51,249 nt of DNA from Akkermansiaceae bacterium (GCA_021200315.1 JAJQGU010000026.1:1-51249); one strand, 5' to 3'. Positions 1 to 10,052 are shown, counted from the first letter of the stretch. Translations and numbers: made by a program. The notes: generated by a model not told the origin, from the letters alone.

Positions 1-524
1 GTCACCATCATGGTGCCCGAGGCCGTGGCGCCGCCCACCGGCGCGTTGAACTCCAGGGACTCCACGTAGTTGCCGCAATAGCTGCAGTAGACGGAAACTC
101 TGTCCACGTAGCCGAGGAGCGTGTTGCCGTCTCGGGAGTAGAAATTCACGTAGAGCACATACTGAGTGATGGTGTGCGTGTTGCTGCCGTCGGAATAGGA
201 ATAGCTGACCGTCGATTCCAGCAAACAGTGGTCACCCGAGCTGCGCACATAGGTGAGATTGCCGTACGTGCCCAGCGGCGCGGTCACCGAGTCCGCCGTG
301 GCCTGGCTGCGCGCGTCGGCGTTGCTGGTGAACGTCGCCGTGGTGGTGCCGGAGAACGGCCCCAGTTCCTGATCCGAACTGGTCGAGGTGATCGTGATGG
401 AGCTCAGGCGGGAGGCCAGGGGCGATCCCAGGTCGGAACCGGAGCCGGCATCGCCGTCCCCTCCGCCGCCGCAGCCGCACAGCAGGGCGGCCAGAGCCGC
501 AGCGGTGAAACGCGTCTTTTTCAT
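1..524 (-). CDS. Putative lipoprotein, C-terminus outside the window
   Basis: The reading frame is open from an ATG at 524 to the left edge (174 codons, no stop). It begins MKKTRFTAAALAALLCGC, a lipoprotein signal with a lipobox-like LCG-C, followed by a Gly/Asp/Ser linker and a Ser/Thr/Tyr-rich region that looks like a secreted beta-sandwich; several Cys residues lie near the cut end. A strong Shine-Dalgarno (GAGGAGG) sits about 8 nt before the start, which fixes the start and shows that the genome does use SD sequences. It lies 14 nt downstream of the next lipoprotein gene, so the two are probably co-transcribed. No family recognised; function unknown. Confidence 0.7.
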   Translation of the reverse strand, partial: MKKTRFTAAALAALLCGCGGGGDGDAGSGSDLGSPLASRLSSITITSTSSDQELGPFSGTTTATFTSNADARSQATADSVTAPLGTYGNLTYVRSSGDHCLLESTVSYSYSDGSNTHTITQYVLYVNFYSRDGNTLLGYVDRVSVYCSYCGNYVESLEFNAPVGGATASGTMMV

Positions 525-538
525 ATGCCGTGCCCTCC

Positions 539-1120
539 TCAGTAGTTGCCCCGGTACAGGCGGAAGTCGCCCGAAGTGCTGCCGCTCGCGCCTTCCGAGT
601 CATTGAAAAACACACCGTTTCCCGTATAGGTGCCGGCGCCGTCCCCGGTGAAGATGACGTCGACCTGCCCCGACAACTGCCCCGTGGTGCTGGTCGAGAC
701 CGAACCCCCTGCCGCACCGAACAGCACGCCCGCCACCGCTTCGTTTGACGCAGCAGACGTGATCGTGAGCGAACCGGTGCCGTCGCCGAAGTACGTGTAG
801 ATCACCTCCGCCATCGAGCCCATGCTCGACGAGGGGTTCTCGCCCATGGCGCTCTCCTCGTAGATGAGATAGGCGTTGCAATACACCGTGTCCGAATCGT
901 CGTCCGAATCCGCGCTCAGGGATTTCAGATACCAGCCGTCCGCCGTGGGCTTGATGCGGCAGTACCCGTATCCGGAGCCGTTGTGGAAGACGAACTGCTT
1001 CGTCGTGTTGGCGAAGGAGGCGGCGCTCATGCTGAATGTGGAGTATTCGCCGCTGCTCCCGCCGCACTGGGAGAGGGCGAGGGCGGCGGCGCCGAGAAGG
1101 GGAAGAAGATATGTTTTCAT
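539..1120 (-). CDS. Putative lipoprotein, 193 aa, unknown function
   Basis: The ATG at 1120 starts MKTYLLPLLGAAALALSQCGG, a short basic N-terminus, hydrophobic core and a Cys usable for lipidation (LSQC is an atypical lipobox because Gln precedes the Cys). The mature part is rich in Ser, Gly, Thr and acidic residues, has an Asp/Ser cluster near residues 55-62, and ends in RLYRGNY. The frame stays open far upstream because GC-rich antisense frames of ftsZ lack stops; the signal peptide marks the real start. It is the first gene of a two-lipoprotein minus-strand unit. A palindromic repeat (1179-1201) lies 58 nt upstream, as in front of the PEP-CTERM gene at 15609-16301. No family recognised. 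Confidence 0.75.
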   Translation of the reverse strand: MKTYLLPLLGAAALALSQCGGSSGEYSTFSMSAASFANTTKQFVFHNGSGYGYCRIKPTADGWYLKSLSADSDDDSDTVYCNAYLIYEESAMGENPSSSMGSMAEVIYTYFGDGTGSLTITSAASNEAVAGVLFGAAGGSVSTSTTGQLSGQVDVIFTGDGAGTYTGNGVFFNDSEGASGSTSGDFRLYRGNY

Positions 1121-1178
1121 GGCTCTTTGTACTGGCGCGGATGCGGAATACGCTCCCTTCACCCGCTGACAGTCCAAA

Positions 1179-1201
1179 AGCCTAGCGGATTTTAAATCCG
1201 C
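1179..1201 (+). repeat. REP-like palindrome, copy 1
   Basis: The stretch is AGCCTA followed by GCGGATTTTAAATCCGC, a perfect 8-bp inverted repeat around one base. Near-identical copies lie at 16370-16393 (same strand) and 16557-16580 (opposite strand), differing at one base in the palindrome centre. The CTAGGC flank is conserved in all three, which a simple hairpin would not require. Confidence 0.75.
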
Positions 1202-1245
1202 CGCGCCGCATTCGCGACATTTCGCCGCACGCCGCGGCGGCGCGG

Positions 1246-1263
1246 TGGGACACATTGTCGCGG
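1246..1263 (+). promoter_or_regulatory. Dyad GGGACA-N3-TGTC, candidate operator
   Basis: TGGGACACATTGTCGCGG contains the dyad GACA-N3-TGTC. Two more copies, one with the same flank (TGGGACA-N3-TGTCGCGG), are at 7897-7926 upstream of dnaK. This copy is in the divergent gap between the lipoprotein gene and ftsA, 126 nt from the former start and about 200 nt from the latter. Binding protein unknown. Confidence 0.45.
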
Positions 1264-1422
1264 CGCTTCGCGGGAGAAACGCCGTTTTTTCTTGAAGGCG
1301 GCGGCGTTTTGTGATTGAATGAGCCGGGGTGAAACTTCCCGGCCGCGCCGGGCGGAGGATTCCGCGGAGGGATTTTCCGCCGGGCATGACGCGCAAGAGG
1401 CGGGCGAAGCCCTGCGGGCTCG

Positions 1423-1431
1423 TGTTATAAT
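1423..1431 (+). promoter_or_regulatory. Extended -10 promoter of ftsA
   Basis: TGTTATAAT is an extended -10 (TGn then a perfect TATAAT). No recognisable -35 lies 16-18 bp upstream, as is common for extended -10 promoters. It implies a leader of about 20 nt and argues against longer ftsA forms that start upstream. Confidence 0.6.
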
Positions 1432-1459
1432 CGGCGCGCTTCACAATCTCCCACTTCTC

Positions 1460-2677
1460 ATGGCACGCACAAAAATCCACGTAGGGCTCGAGATCGGCAC
1501 CAGCAAGACCTGCATGGTGGTGGGCGAAGTGCGCCCGGACGCCACGGCCACCATCATCGGCATGGGCGAAGTGCCGAGCGCGGGCGTGCGCAAGGGAGAA
1601 ATCGTGGACGCGCACATGGTGCGCCAGTGCGTGAAGGACGCCTGGATCATGGCGCAGGACAACGCCGACGTCGACATTCTGTCCGTCTATCTCTCCATTA
1701 CGGGATCGCACATCTCGGGCATGAACAACACGGGCACCTACCGCCTGCCGCCCGACCAGAACGCCATTCTGCCGGAGCATATCGAATGCGCGCGCGAAAG
1801 CGCCTCCGAAGTGCAGTTCGGGCAGGATCAATTCGTCCTGCACCGCGAAATGGGCGGCTATTCCATCGACGGGCAGGAACCCGTGAGCAACCCGGAGGGA
1901 CTCGACGGCCGCACCCTGGACGTCAACTGCCATATCATCCACGGCATCAGAACCCGCATCACGAACTCCCTGCGCTGCGTGCGCGAAGTGCCGCTCGAAG
2001 TGGAGGACGTCGTGTTCGCGCCCATTGCGGCGGCGCAGATGGTGATCTCGCGGCAGATGAAGGAGGCGGGAGCCCTGCTGATCGACATAGGCGGGGGCAC
2101 GACGGACTACATCATGTACAGGAGCGGCCAGCTCCTGGCCACGGGATGCATCCCGATCGGCGGCAACACGATCAACGCCGACATCGAGAAAATGACAGAG
2201 CAGCGCATCGGCCGCCGCGTGGCCGAAACCCTCAAGCGCACCGAAGGCAACGCCTTCGGGGACGTAAAAGACCAGAGCGTGGCCCATTATGCCGAGGAGC
2301 TGGGCATACGCAACGCCTCGATCGAGCGGGGGCTGCTCAACCGCATCATCCGCGACCGCCTGGCGGAGGCGCTGCTGCTCGTGAAGCAGAAGCTGCCGCC
2401 CGAGACCTTCCGCCGCGGTTCCGGCATGCAGGTATACCTCTGCGGGGGCACCAGCCTGATGCGGGGGCTCGACGGGCTGGCCAAGTACATCTTCGGCGTG
2501 CCGGTGTACCAGCCCGCGCCGCTGGCCTCGACAAGAACCCTGGAGTACCTGCAGGACCCCCGGTACTGCACGCCCATCGGCCTGATACGCTACGCCCAGC
2601 GCTACGACGATGACGACGCCGCCGCGGGCGGGCTGTGGGGCCGCCTCTTCAACAGCATTTTCCGCCGCCGCTACTAA
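1460..2677 (+). CDS. ftsA: Cell division protein FtsA
   Basis: Actin-fold ATPase that anchors FtsZ filaments to the inner membrane and recruits the divisome. The start is set at ATG 1460 (MARTKIHVGLEIGTSKTCMV), which carries the phosphate-1 motif; the frame is open further upstream but the extended -10 promoter lies inside that extension. The phosphate-2 motif LIDIGGGTTDY is near residue 210 and an adenosine motif YLCGGTSLMRGL is near 325. The C-terminus ends in an amphipathic, basic segment (LWGRLFNSIFRRRY) that fits the membrane-targeting helix. The protein is 405 aa, usual for the family, and lies 15 nt before ftsZ, so both are probably one transcript. Confidence 0.95.
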   Translation: MARTKIHVGLEIGTSKTCMVVGEVRPDATATIIGMGEVPSAGVRKGEIVDAHMVRQCVKDAWIMAQDNADVDILSVYLSITGSHISGMNNTGTYRLPPDQNAILPEHIECARESASEVQFGQDQFVLHREMGGYSIDGQEPVSNPEGLDGRTLDVNCHIIHGIRTRITNSLRCVREVPLEVEDVVFAPIAAAQMVISRQMKEAGALLIDIGGGTTDYIMYRSGQLLATGCIPIGGNTINADIEKMTEQRIGRRVAETLKRTEGNAFGDVKDQSVAHYAEELGIRNASIERGLLNRIIRDRLAEALLLVKQKLPPETFRRGSGMQVYLCGGTSLMRGLDGLAKYIFGVPVYQPAPLASTRTLEYLQDPRYCTPIGLIRYAQRYDDDDAAAGGLWGRLFNSIFRRRY

Positions 2678-2692
2678 CCATACTTTCCCGCC

Positions 2693-4093
2693 ATGCTCTC
2701 CTACAGGAACACCGCCGCCGCCGCGCCGCGCATCGTCATCGCCGGTCTGGGCGGAGCCGGAGCCAACATACTCCGCTGCTTCGCCGGCCAGAAAAACTCG
2801 GATATTTCGCTGCACGTCATGGCTCTCGACGAGCGGATCGGCCGCGCCGAGGGCGCGGGCTCCTTCCTGCTGCTGGGAGAGAAGGCCAACCACGGCCTGG
2901 GCTCCGGGGGCGACCCCTCGGTGGGGGCCGCCGCCGCGCGGGAAAGCGAGAGCGCGCTTTCGGAAATGCTGCACGGGGCGGATCTGCTGGTGCTCGTCAC
3001 GGGGCTCGGGGGAGGGACCGGCTCGGGAGCCGCGCCCGAAGTGGCCCGCCTCGCCCGCGAATTGGGCGTCTTTCTCGTCGTGGTGGCCACGATGCCGTTT
3101 TCTTTCGAGGGGCGCCGCCGCCGCCGGCAGGCCGAGCGGGCGCTCGCGCAGCTGGCCGTCAGCGCCAACGTGCTGCTCTGTTTCGAGAACGACCACTTGG
3201 ACGAACTGATCCAAAAGGGGCGCGGCGCCCACGAAGCCTTTGCCGAGGCCGACCGGCTGCTGGCCTGCGCCACGGCGGCCGTACCCATGATCGCCTCTTC
3301 CCCGGGCCTGATCAACTTGGGGCTCGACGAGCTCAAACAGGCATTGCGCAGCCGCAATTCGCGCTGCATCTTCGGCTCGGGCTCGGCCCGGGGCGTCGAC
3401 CGCGCCCGCCGCGCCGCCGAACGCGCCCTCGAATCCCCGCTGCTCTCCTGGCGCCGTGCGCTCGGCCGGGCCGGCGCCGTGATCGTGCACATTGCCGGGG
3501 GGGAAACGCTGACGCTCGCGGAAGTGCGCACGGCCATGGAAACGCTTGCGGACCGCATGGACGAAGAAGCGGAAATCTTCTTCGGCATAGCCGTGAAGCC
3601 CCGCCTGGGGGACGAACTGCGCGTGACCATCCTGAGCTCGATCGACCCCGAAAGCCTCTCCGAACCGCCCCCCGCCGCAGCGGAGGAAACGCCGGAACCG
3701 GAAAAAGCCGCGGGCGCGCCGCCCGAGAAGGCGGCGGAGAGCGGGCAGCCGTCCGCCCCCGCGTCCCGGCCGCAGGAGGCGGAACCGGAGGCGCCCGAAC
3801 CCGAGCATGAACCGGAGGAGACGCCCCGCCGCGGGGCGGAGACGCCCGCGCCCGCGGCGCGCGTCCTGGAGGACGAGGGCCCCGCTCCGGCCGCGCCGCC
3901 GGCGGGGGAGCCTTCCGCGGAAGAGAAAGAACCCGCGCCCCGGCCGCAGGAACCGCCTCATCCCGGACCCGAACAATACGAACTGAACCTCGATCCCGCC
4001 AAATCCGCCGGGGAAACCTCCGGCGAGGACGAAGATCTCGACGTGCCCCCCTCGATGCGCTCCGACAAATGGGAAAAACTCTTTGAGGACTGA
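2693..4093 (+). CDS. ftsZ: Cell division GTPase FtsZ, divergent synergy loop
   Basis: Tubulin-like GTPase that forms the division ring. The glycine-rich T4 loop LGGGTGSGAAP is at about residues 104-114, preceded by the conserved GEKANHGLGSGGDP block. The globular domain ends near residue 322; a long Pro/Glu/Ala-rich linker (about 325-440) leads to a C-terminal peptide DLDVPPSM followed by a short acidic tail, the part that would bind FtsA. The total of 466 aa is longer than average because of the linker. The synergy (T7) loop, normally NxDxxD, reads N208-L-G-L-D-E here, so the first catalytic Asp is Gly and the second Glu. The start is 15 nt after ftsA. Identity is certain; altered GTPase behaviour is inferred. 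Confidence 0.95.
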   Translation: MLSYRNTAAAAPRIVIAGLGGAGANILRCFAGQKNSDISLHVMALDERIGRAEGAGSFLLLGEKANHGLGSGGDPSVGAAAARESESALSEMLHGADLLVLVTGLGGGTGSGAAPEVARLARELGVFLVVVATMPFSFEGRRRRRQAERALAQLAVSANVLLCFENDHLDELIQKGRGAHEAFAEADRLLACATAAVPMIASSPGLINLGLDELKQALRSRNSRCIFGSGSARGVDRARRAAERALESPLLSWRRALGRAGAVIVHIAGGETLTLAEVRTAMETLADRMDEEAEIFFGIAVKPRLGDELRVTILSSIDPESLSEPPPAAAEETPEPEKAAGAPPEKAAESGQPSAPASRPQEAEPEAPEPEHEPEETPRRGAETPAPAARVLEDEGPAPAAPPAGEPSAEEKEPAPRPQEPPHPGPEQYELNLDPAKSAGETSGEDEDLDVPPSMRSDKWEKLFED

Positions 4094-4170
4094 CGCGGCC
4101 GGGCGCGTTTTCTCCCCCGGAGCCGCCTTTCCGGAAGCGGGGCGCTTTTTCCGCGGGGGGATGTTTGGGC

Positions 4171-4199
4171 TTGCCAAGGCGCGCCGATCGTGGCACAGT
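4171..4199 (+). promoter_or_regulatory. Promoter of the amidase gene
   Basis: TTGCCA (4171-4176), 17-bp spacer, CACAGT (4194-4199). The ATG at 4206 falls at the expected transcription start, implying a leaderless mRNA. The -10 is a moderate match. Confidence 0.5.
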
Positions 4200-4205
4200 G
4201 GCGCT

Positions 4206-4964
4206 ATGCAGGAACCGCCCAGCACGCACGGCAGGACAGCTTGGTTCGGGGCGCGGCGCACGCGCCGGGATACGTTCGCCTCTTGGCGCCGCGGGCTGGC
4301 GGCGGGTTTGGCCGGCGCGCTTCTCCTGGCAGGCTGCCAGCAGCAACAGACGCCGGAATATCCGAAGCCTCCGGTCGTCTCCTTCAAGACGGACGCCGCC
4401 CGGCTGCGCCCCCGCACGGAGCAGCAGCTGATCGGAGAAGTGCGCGTCAGAAACGAAATTCTGCCCAAGACCAACTACGAGCGCCGCCGCGAGCGCCCCA
4501 TGAAGCCGCGCTACATCACCATCCACAGCACGGCCAACCGCCGCGCCGGCGCCAGGCAGCATTCGAAGGCTCTGCACAACGGCGCCATGCGCTCCCTGGC
4601 CTGGCACTTCACCTGCGACCAGTACTGCGCCGTGCAGCACCTGCCGCTCAATGTCACCGGCCACCATGCGGACCGCAACGGACCCGGCGACAAATATTCC
4701 ATCGCCATCGAAATGTGCGAAGTGGAGGGGCGCGGCCAGAACCATGTGCTCACCTGGGACCGCGCGGCCAAGCTGACGGCCTGGCTGATGAAGAAATACA
4801 ACATCCCGCTGCGCAACGTCGTGCCCCACAACTTCTGGTCCGGCAAGAACTGCCCCACGCCCCTGCTGGACGGGGGGAAGCCCGGGCGCAGATGGGCGTG
4901 GTTCAAATCGCGCGTGGACTACTACTATCGCTGCATCAACAACGGCCGATCCTTCCTGAAATGA
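4206..4964 (+). CDS. Lipoprotein N-acetylmuramoyl-L-alanine amidase (Amidase_2)
   Basis: Zinc amidase expected to cut the bond between MurNAc and the stem peptide of peptidoglycan. The family is recognised from ITIHSTAN, SLAWHFTCD, VQHLPLNVTGHHADRNG, YSIAIEMCE and NVVPHNFWSGKNCP; likely zinc ligands are the His of TIHS, the His of VPHNFW and the Cys of KNCP. The N-terminus (43 residues) has a basic stretch, a hydrophobic core and the lipobox LLAGC with Cys44, so it is probably an outer-membrane or periplasmic lipoprotein. Its length is 252 aa. It follows ftsZ by about 110 nt and has its own promoter-like sequence; position next to ftsAZ suggests a role in cell separation or wall recycling (inference). 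Confidence 0.88.
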   Translation: MQEPPSTHGRTAWFGARRTRRDTFASWRRGLAAGLAGALLLAGCQQQQTPEYPKPPVVSFKTDAARLRPRTEQQLIGEVRVRNEILPKTNYERRRERPMKPRYITIHSTANRRAGARQHSKALHNGAMRSLAWHFTCDQYCAVQHLPLNVTGHHADRNGPGDKYSIAIEMCEVEGRGQNHVLTWDRAAKLTAWLMKKYNIPLRNVVPHNFWSGKNCPTPLLDGGKPGRRWAWFKSRVDYYYRCINNGRSFLK

Positions 4965-5013
4965 CGGGCGGCGGGCTCTCCAGCATTTCGGGCGCCGCCC
5001 GTGCGCCGCTCTC

Positions 5014-7134
5014 ATGAACTGGACGGGCTCCACCCCCCTGGCCGTCACCGGGCTCTACACCGCTAAAGAGCTCAAGGCATTGCAGCAGGCCGGGCTCGCC
5101 ACGGCGCACGACATCCTGCTGCGTCTGCCGCGCCGGTACGAAGACCGCACGCGCTACGACGGATGCGACGCGCTCGGCAGCGGGCGGCCCGTGTGTCTGA
5201 AAGTCACGGTACTGCAGACGGGCTGGCGGCACATCCCCGGGCGGCGCTGCTTCGAGGCGCGCGTGCGGCAGGAGGGTCTGATGCCCGGCGCGCTCCTGTC
5301 GCTGAAATGGTTCCATGCCCCGTACGTGAGCCGGATCATCGCGGCGGGCCACACTCTGGCGATCTACGGGAAACCCGGCAGGTACGGCTCTTCCTACAGC
5401 TTCATCAACCCCGAATTCGAAATACTGGAGAACGAATCCGCCGGCCGCCGCCTGGCGGCCGAATCGCTCGGAGAAGAAACGGCCCCCGCCGCCCCGGCCG
5501 GAGCCGGCGTCCGCATCCACACCGACCGCCTCGTGCCCGTCTACCGCGGCGTGGCCGGAATCTCCGCCCGCCGTTACCGGGCCGCGGTCTTCGCTCTCCT
5601 GCAGGGCCTCGACGCCTCTGCCGGGCCGCCCGGCTACGATGTCGCGCCGGCCTACCCCTACGCGCGCGCCCTACGCGACGCCCATTTTCCCGACACGGAG
5701 GACATGGCCCGCAAGGCGCGCAGGCGCTTCGCCCTGGACGAATGCTTCCGCCAGCAATTCTGCATCCTGTGGCGCAGGAGGCGCGCGGCCGCGCGCCCGG
5801 GACTGGTAACGGCCTCATCCTCGTTCTACGTGCGCGAATTGGCGGCGTCCCTGCCGTTCGAGCTCACCGAGGCTCAGAAGCGCTGTGTGCGCGAAATCCG
5901 CCGCGACATGCAATCCCCCCGTCCCATGAACCGCCTGCTGCAGGGCGACGTGGGCTCCGGGAAAACGCTCGTGGCCCTCTGCGCCATGCTCATGGCCGTG
6001 GAGAGCGGATATGAGGCGGCTCTCATGGCGCCCACGCAAATACTGGCCGAGCAGCACTACTGCAGCTTCCGGCGCCTGCTGGCGCACATGGACGTGCGCC
6101 TCGCCCTGCGCACCGCCGCCCGCAGCGACGACAGCGAGCTCTCCCTGGAGGGGAGGGACGACGGCAAGCCCAAAATCGTGATCGGCACCCACGCGCTCCT
6201 TTACGGCAAAAACGCCCTTGCCCGCCTCGGGCTCGCCGTGATCGACGAACAGCACAAATTCGGCGTCGAACAGCGGGGGCGCCTCATCGGCCAGGGAGAA
6301 TCGCCGGACGTGCTGGTAATGACCGCCACGCCCATCCCCCGTACGCTCACCCTCACCCTCTACGGCGATCTGGACGTTTCAGTGATCGATGAGCTGCCCG
6401 CCGCCCGCGGCGGCGTCCGCACCGTCCTGCGCTCCGCGCGCGCGCTGCCCCGCATCTGCGCCTTCATGCAGGAACAGATGGACGCGGGGCGGCAGATCTA
6501 CATCGTCTCTCCCCTGATTGAAGAAAGCGAAACCCGCCGGGGCAAGGCGGCCCGCAGTGAATTCGAACGCTGGAAAAAACAATTTCCCGAAGCCCGGGTG
6601 GGCCTGCTGCACGGCAGACTGCCGGCGGACGAAAAAGAGGCGGTCATGAGGCGCTTCCATACCGGCGAACTGCAAATTCTCGTGGCCACCACCGTCGTTG
6701 AAGTGGGCGTGGATGTGCCCAACGCCACCATCATGCTCATCAACGACGCGGAGGGCTTCGGCCTTTCGCAGCTGCACCAGCTGCGCGGGCGCATCGGCCG
6801 CGGCGGGCACGACTCCTACTGCATCCTCCTCAGCGATGCGCGCGACGAGGCCGCCCGCGCGAAACTCGGGGCGCTTTGCGCCACGCCCGACGGTTTTGAA
6901 ATTGCCGAACAGGACTTCCGCCTCCGCGGCCCCGGGGACGTGCTCGGCACCGCCCAGAGCGGGCTGGGGAGTATCCGCTTCCCGGAATGGCTTTCGGACA
7001 CCCGCCTCATCCACGCCGGAAAACGGCGAGCGGAAGCCGTCCTCGACGCCGACCCCGACCTCTCCCGCCCCGAACACGCGCCGCTGCGGAAACTCGTGGA
7101 GAAGGGCGAAGGCGGCGGCGCCGTGATCTCGTGA
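5014..7134 (+). CDS. recG: ATP-dependent DNA helicase RecG
   Basis: Double-stranded DNA translocase that remodels stalled forks and branched recombination intermediates. Order of parts: an N-terminal wedge/OB region (about 1-230), Walker A GDVGSGKT near residue 311, the DEQH box in VIDEQHKFGVEQR near 409, TATPIPRTL near 436, and in the second RecA lobe TTVVEVGVDVPNAT and QLRGRIGRG near 590. Length is 706 aa, normal for RecG. The ATG at 5014 lies 49 nt after the amidase stop with no evident SD. The gene is convergent with the next one, with only 15 nt between the stops and no obvious terminator. Confidence 0.95.
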   Translation: MNWTGSTPLAVTGLYTAKELKALQQAGLATAHDILLRLPRRYEDRTRYDGCDALGSGRPVCLKVTVLQTGWRHIPGRRCFEARVRQEGLMPGALLSLKWFHAPYVSRIIAAGHTLAIYGKPGRYGSSYSFINPEFEILENESAGRRLAAESLGEETAPAAPAGAGVRIHTDRLVPVYRGVAGISARRYRAAVFALLQGLDASAGPPGYDVAPAYPYARALRDAHFPDTEDMARKARRRFALDECFRQQFCILWRRRRAAARPGLVTASSSFYVRELAASLPFELTEAQKRCVREIRRDMQSPRPMNRLLQGDVGSGKTLVALCAMLMAVESGYEAALMAPTQILAEQHYCSFRRLLAHMDVRLALRTAARSDDSELSLEGRDDGKPKIVIGTHALLYGKNALARLGLAVIDEQHKFGVEQRGRLIGQGESPDVLVMTATPIPRTLTLTLYGDLDVSVIDELPAARGGVRTVLRSARALPRICAFMQEQMDAGRQIYIVSPLIEESETRRGKAARSEFERWKKQFPEARVGLLHGRLPADEKEAVMRRFHTGELQILVATTVVEVGVDVPNATIMLINDAEGFGLSQLHQLRGRIGRGGHDSYCILLSDARDEAARAKLGALCATPDGFEIAEQDFRLRGPGDVLGTAQSGLGSIRFPEWLSDTRLIHAGKRRAEAVLDADPDLSRPEHAPLRKLVEKGEGGGAVIS

Positions 7135-7149
7135 CCGGGGCGGCGGACG

Positions 7150-7782
7150 TCAATCCGGATATTTGGCGGAAGGCCCGTATTTGTTGGTGCCGGCGCGGCT
7201 GTCCTCACACAGGAACATCAGCAGCAGAAACGGCCCGAGCAGCGGAAAAAACAGCCAGAGCAGCCGCCAGCCGCTCCGCCCTGTATCGTGCAGCCGGCGG
7301 AAAACCAGCGGCAGGGCGGCGAGAAACGCCAGCGGGACGGCCATCTTGAGCAGAATATAGAGAACAGCCGCCGACGCCGCAAGTATCGCCGCTCTTTCCT
7401 CCATATCCCCGCACATCATGCAAATGCCGAACAGAAAAAACAGCCCGAACAAACAGGCGAGCAGCCCGGCGAACAGACAGGCGAAGCCCGCCATCGCCAT
7501 CCAGAACTCCGCGCGCGGAGCCCGCCCCTGAAAAGTGATGTGCCGGCAGGCGCTCTTCAGCGCGGCGAACGGATTGCCGTACGCCCCGTTCCGGCCGGGA
7601 ACGGGGAACGGGCGCGGACAGCCGGGAAACACCTCCTCCACCGGGAGCCAGTCATCCATGCCCTCCGTCCACGCGAGAGTTCCCGGCGGGAAGGCGCCTT
7701 CGGCGCAGCTCTTCCGCACCGTCTCCTCTTCCAAAGGCCCCTGCCTGCCGGCGCCGCCGGGCGAAATGTAGAACTGCTTCAT
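7150..7782 (-). CDS. DUF805 membrane protein with N-terminal GYF_2 domain
   Basis: The N-terminal part (FYISPGGAGRQGPLEEE...WTEGMDDWLPVEE) matches the GYF_2 pattern of bacterial membrane proteins. The rest matches DUF805: a short entry (QGRAPRAEFW), several hydrophobic segments, then the hallmark LPLVFRRLHDTGRSGW and a final TNKYGP tail. It is 210 aa with about four membrane segments. ATG 7782 is preferred to an in-frame TTG directly before it. Function is unknown; GYF_2 domains are thought to bind peptides. It has its own promoter and is divergent from dnaK. Confidence 0.85.
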   Translation of the reverse strand: MKQFYISPGGAGRQGPLEEETVRKSCAEGAFPPGTLAWTEGMDDWLPVEEVFPGCPRPFPVPGRNGAYGNPFAALKSACRHITFQGRAPRAEFWMAMAGFACLFAGLLACLFGLFFLFGICMMCGDMEERAAILAASAAVLYILLKMAVPLAFLAALPLVFRRLHDTGRSGWRLLWLFFPLLGPFLLLMFLCEDSRAGTNKYGPSAKYPD

Positions 7783-7812
7783 CAACCAACCCCCGCTCGT
7801 TTTTCCGGAGCC

Positions 7813-7842
7813 ATTTTATGAAAACGAACCGTCCGAAGTCAA
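7813..7842 (-). promoter_or_regulatory. Promoter of the DUF805 gene
   Basis: On the minus strand: TTGACT (7837-7842), 18-bp spacer, TAAAAT (7813-7818). The leader to ATG 7782 is about 24 nt. Confidence 0.6.
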
Positions 7843-7896
7843 GTCAAACCGCATATGAATCGGAGGGAGTGCGCCAAAATGTTGCGGTTTTGGAGG

Positions 7897-7926
7897 GACA
7901 TCTTGTCCGGAATGGGACAAATTGTC
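7897..7926 (+). promoter_or_regulatory. Tandem dyads GACA-N3-TGTC upstream of dnaK
   Basis: Two dyads, GACATCTTGTC (7897-7907) and GACAAATTGTC (7916-7926), have centres 19 nt apart; both are preceded by GG. A third copy with the same flank lies at 1246-1263. They sit 100-130 bp upstream of the sigma-54-like element at 8029-8044, the usual distance of an activator site for a sigma-54 enhancer-binding protein, but could equally be a repressor site for either divergent gene. Confidence 0.5.
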
Positions 7927-8028
7927 GCGGAAGGGAAGGAGCCCCCGCGCGGGACGGAACGTGCGGACGGCGGTATGACTCATCATAATAAACTGGCATT
8001 CAATTTTTAAAAATAAACTTCGGAAAAT

Positions 8029-8044
8029 TGGCACGCCGCGTGCA
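8029..8044 (+). promoter_or_regulatory. Sigma-54-like -24/-12 element of dnaK
   Basis: TGGCACGCCGCGTGCA matches the sigma-54 consensus TGGCACG-N4-TTGCA at every defined base except one T, with GG and GC at the required offset of 12. Transcription would start near 8056, giving a leader of about 74 nt. Caution: the core GCACG-CCG-CGTGC is itself an inverted repeat, so it could be an operator or hairpin. No CIRCE element (TTAGCACTC inverted repeat) is present. Confidence 0.45.
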
Positions 8045-8090
8045 AGAGGAAAGGGGAACAAGCGAGCCCCGCAAGGGCTCAGAACTCTGA

Positions 8091-10040
<1,950 letters not shown>

Positions 10041-10052
10041 ACGACATCCTTC

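Noticed and set aside
1319..1459. N-terminal extension of ftsA
   Set aside because: The extended -10 promoter lies inside it and the added residues do not belong to the FtsA fold.
1121..4474. Very long minus-strand open frame opposite ftsA and ftsZ, upstream of and in frame with the lipoprotein
   Set aside because: It is an antisense shadow of GC-rich coding sequence. Its translation is Arg/Gly/His-rich without domains, and the real gene in that frame begins at the signal peptide at 1120.
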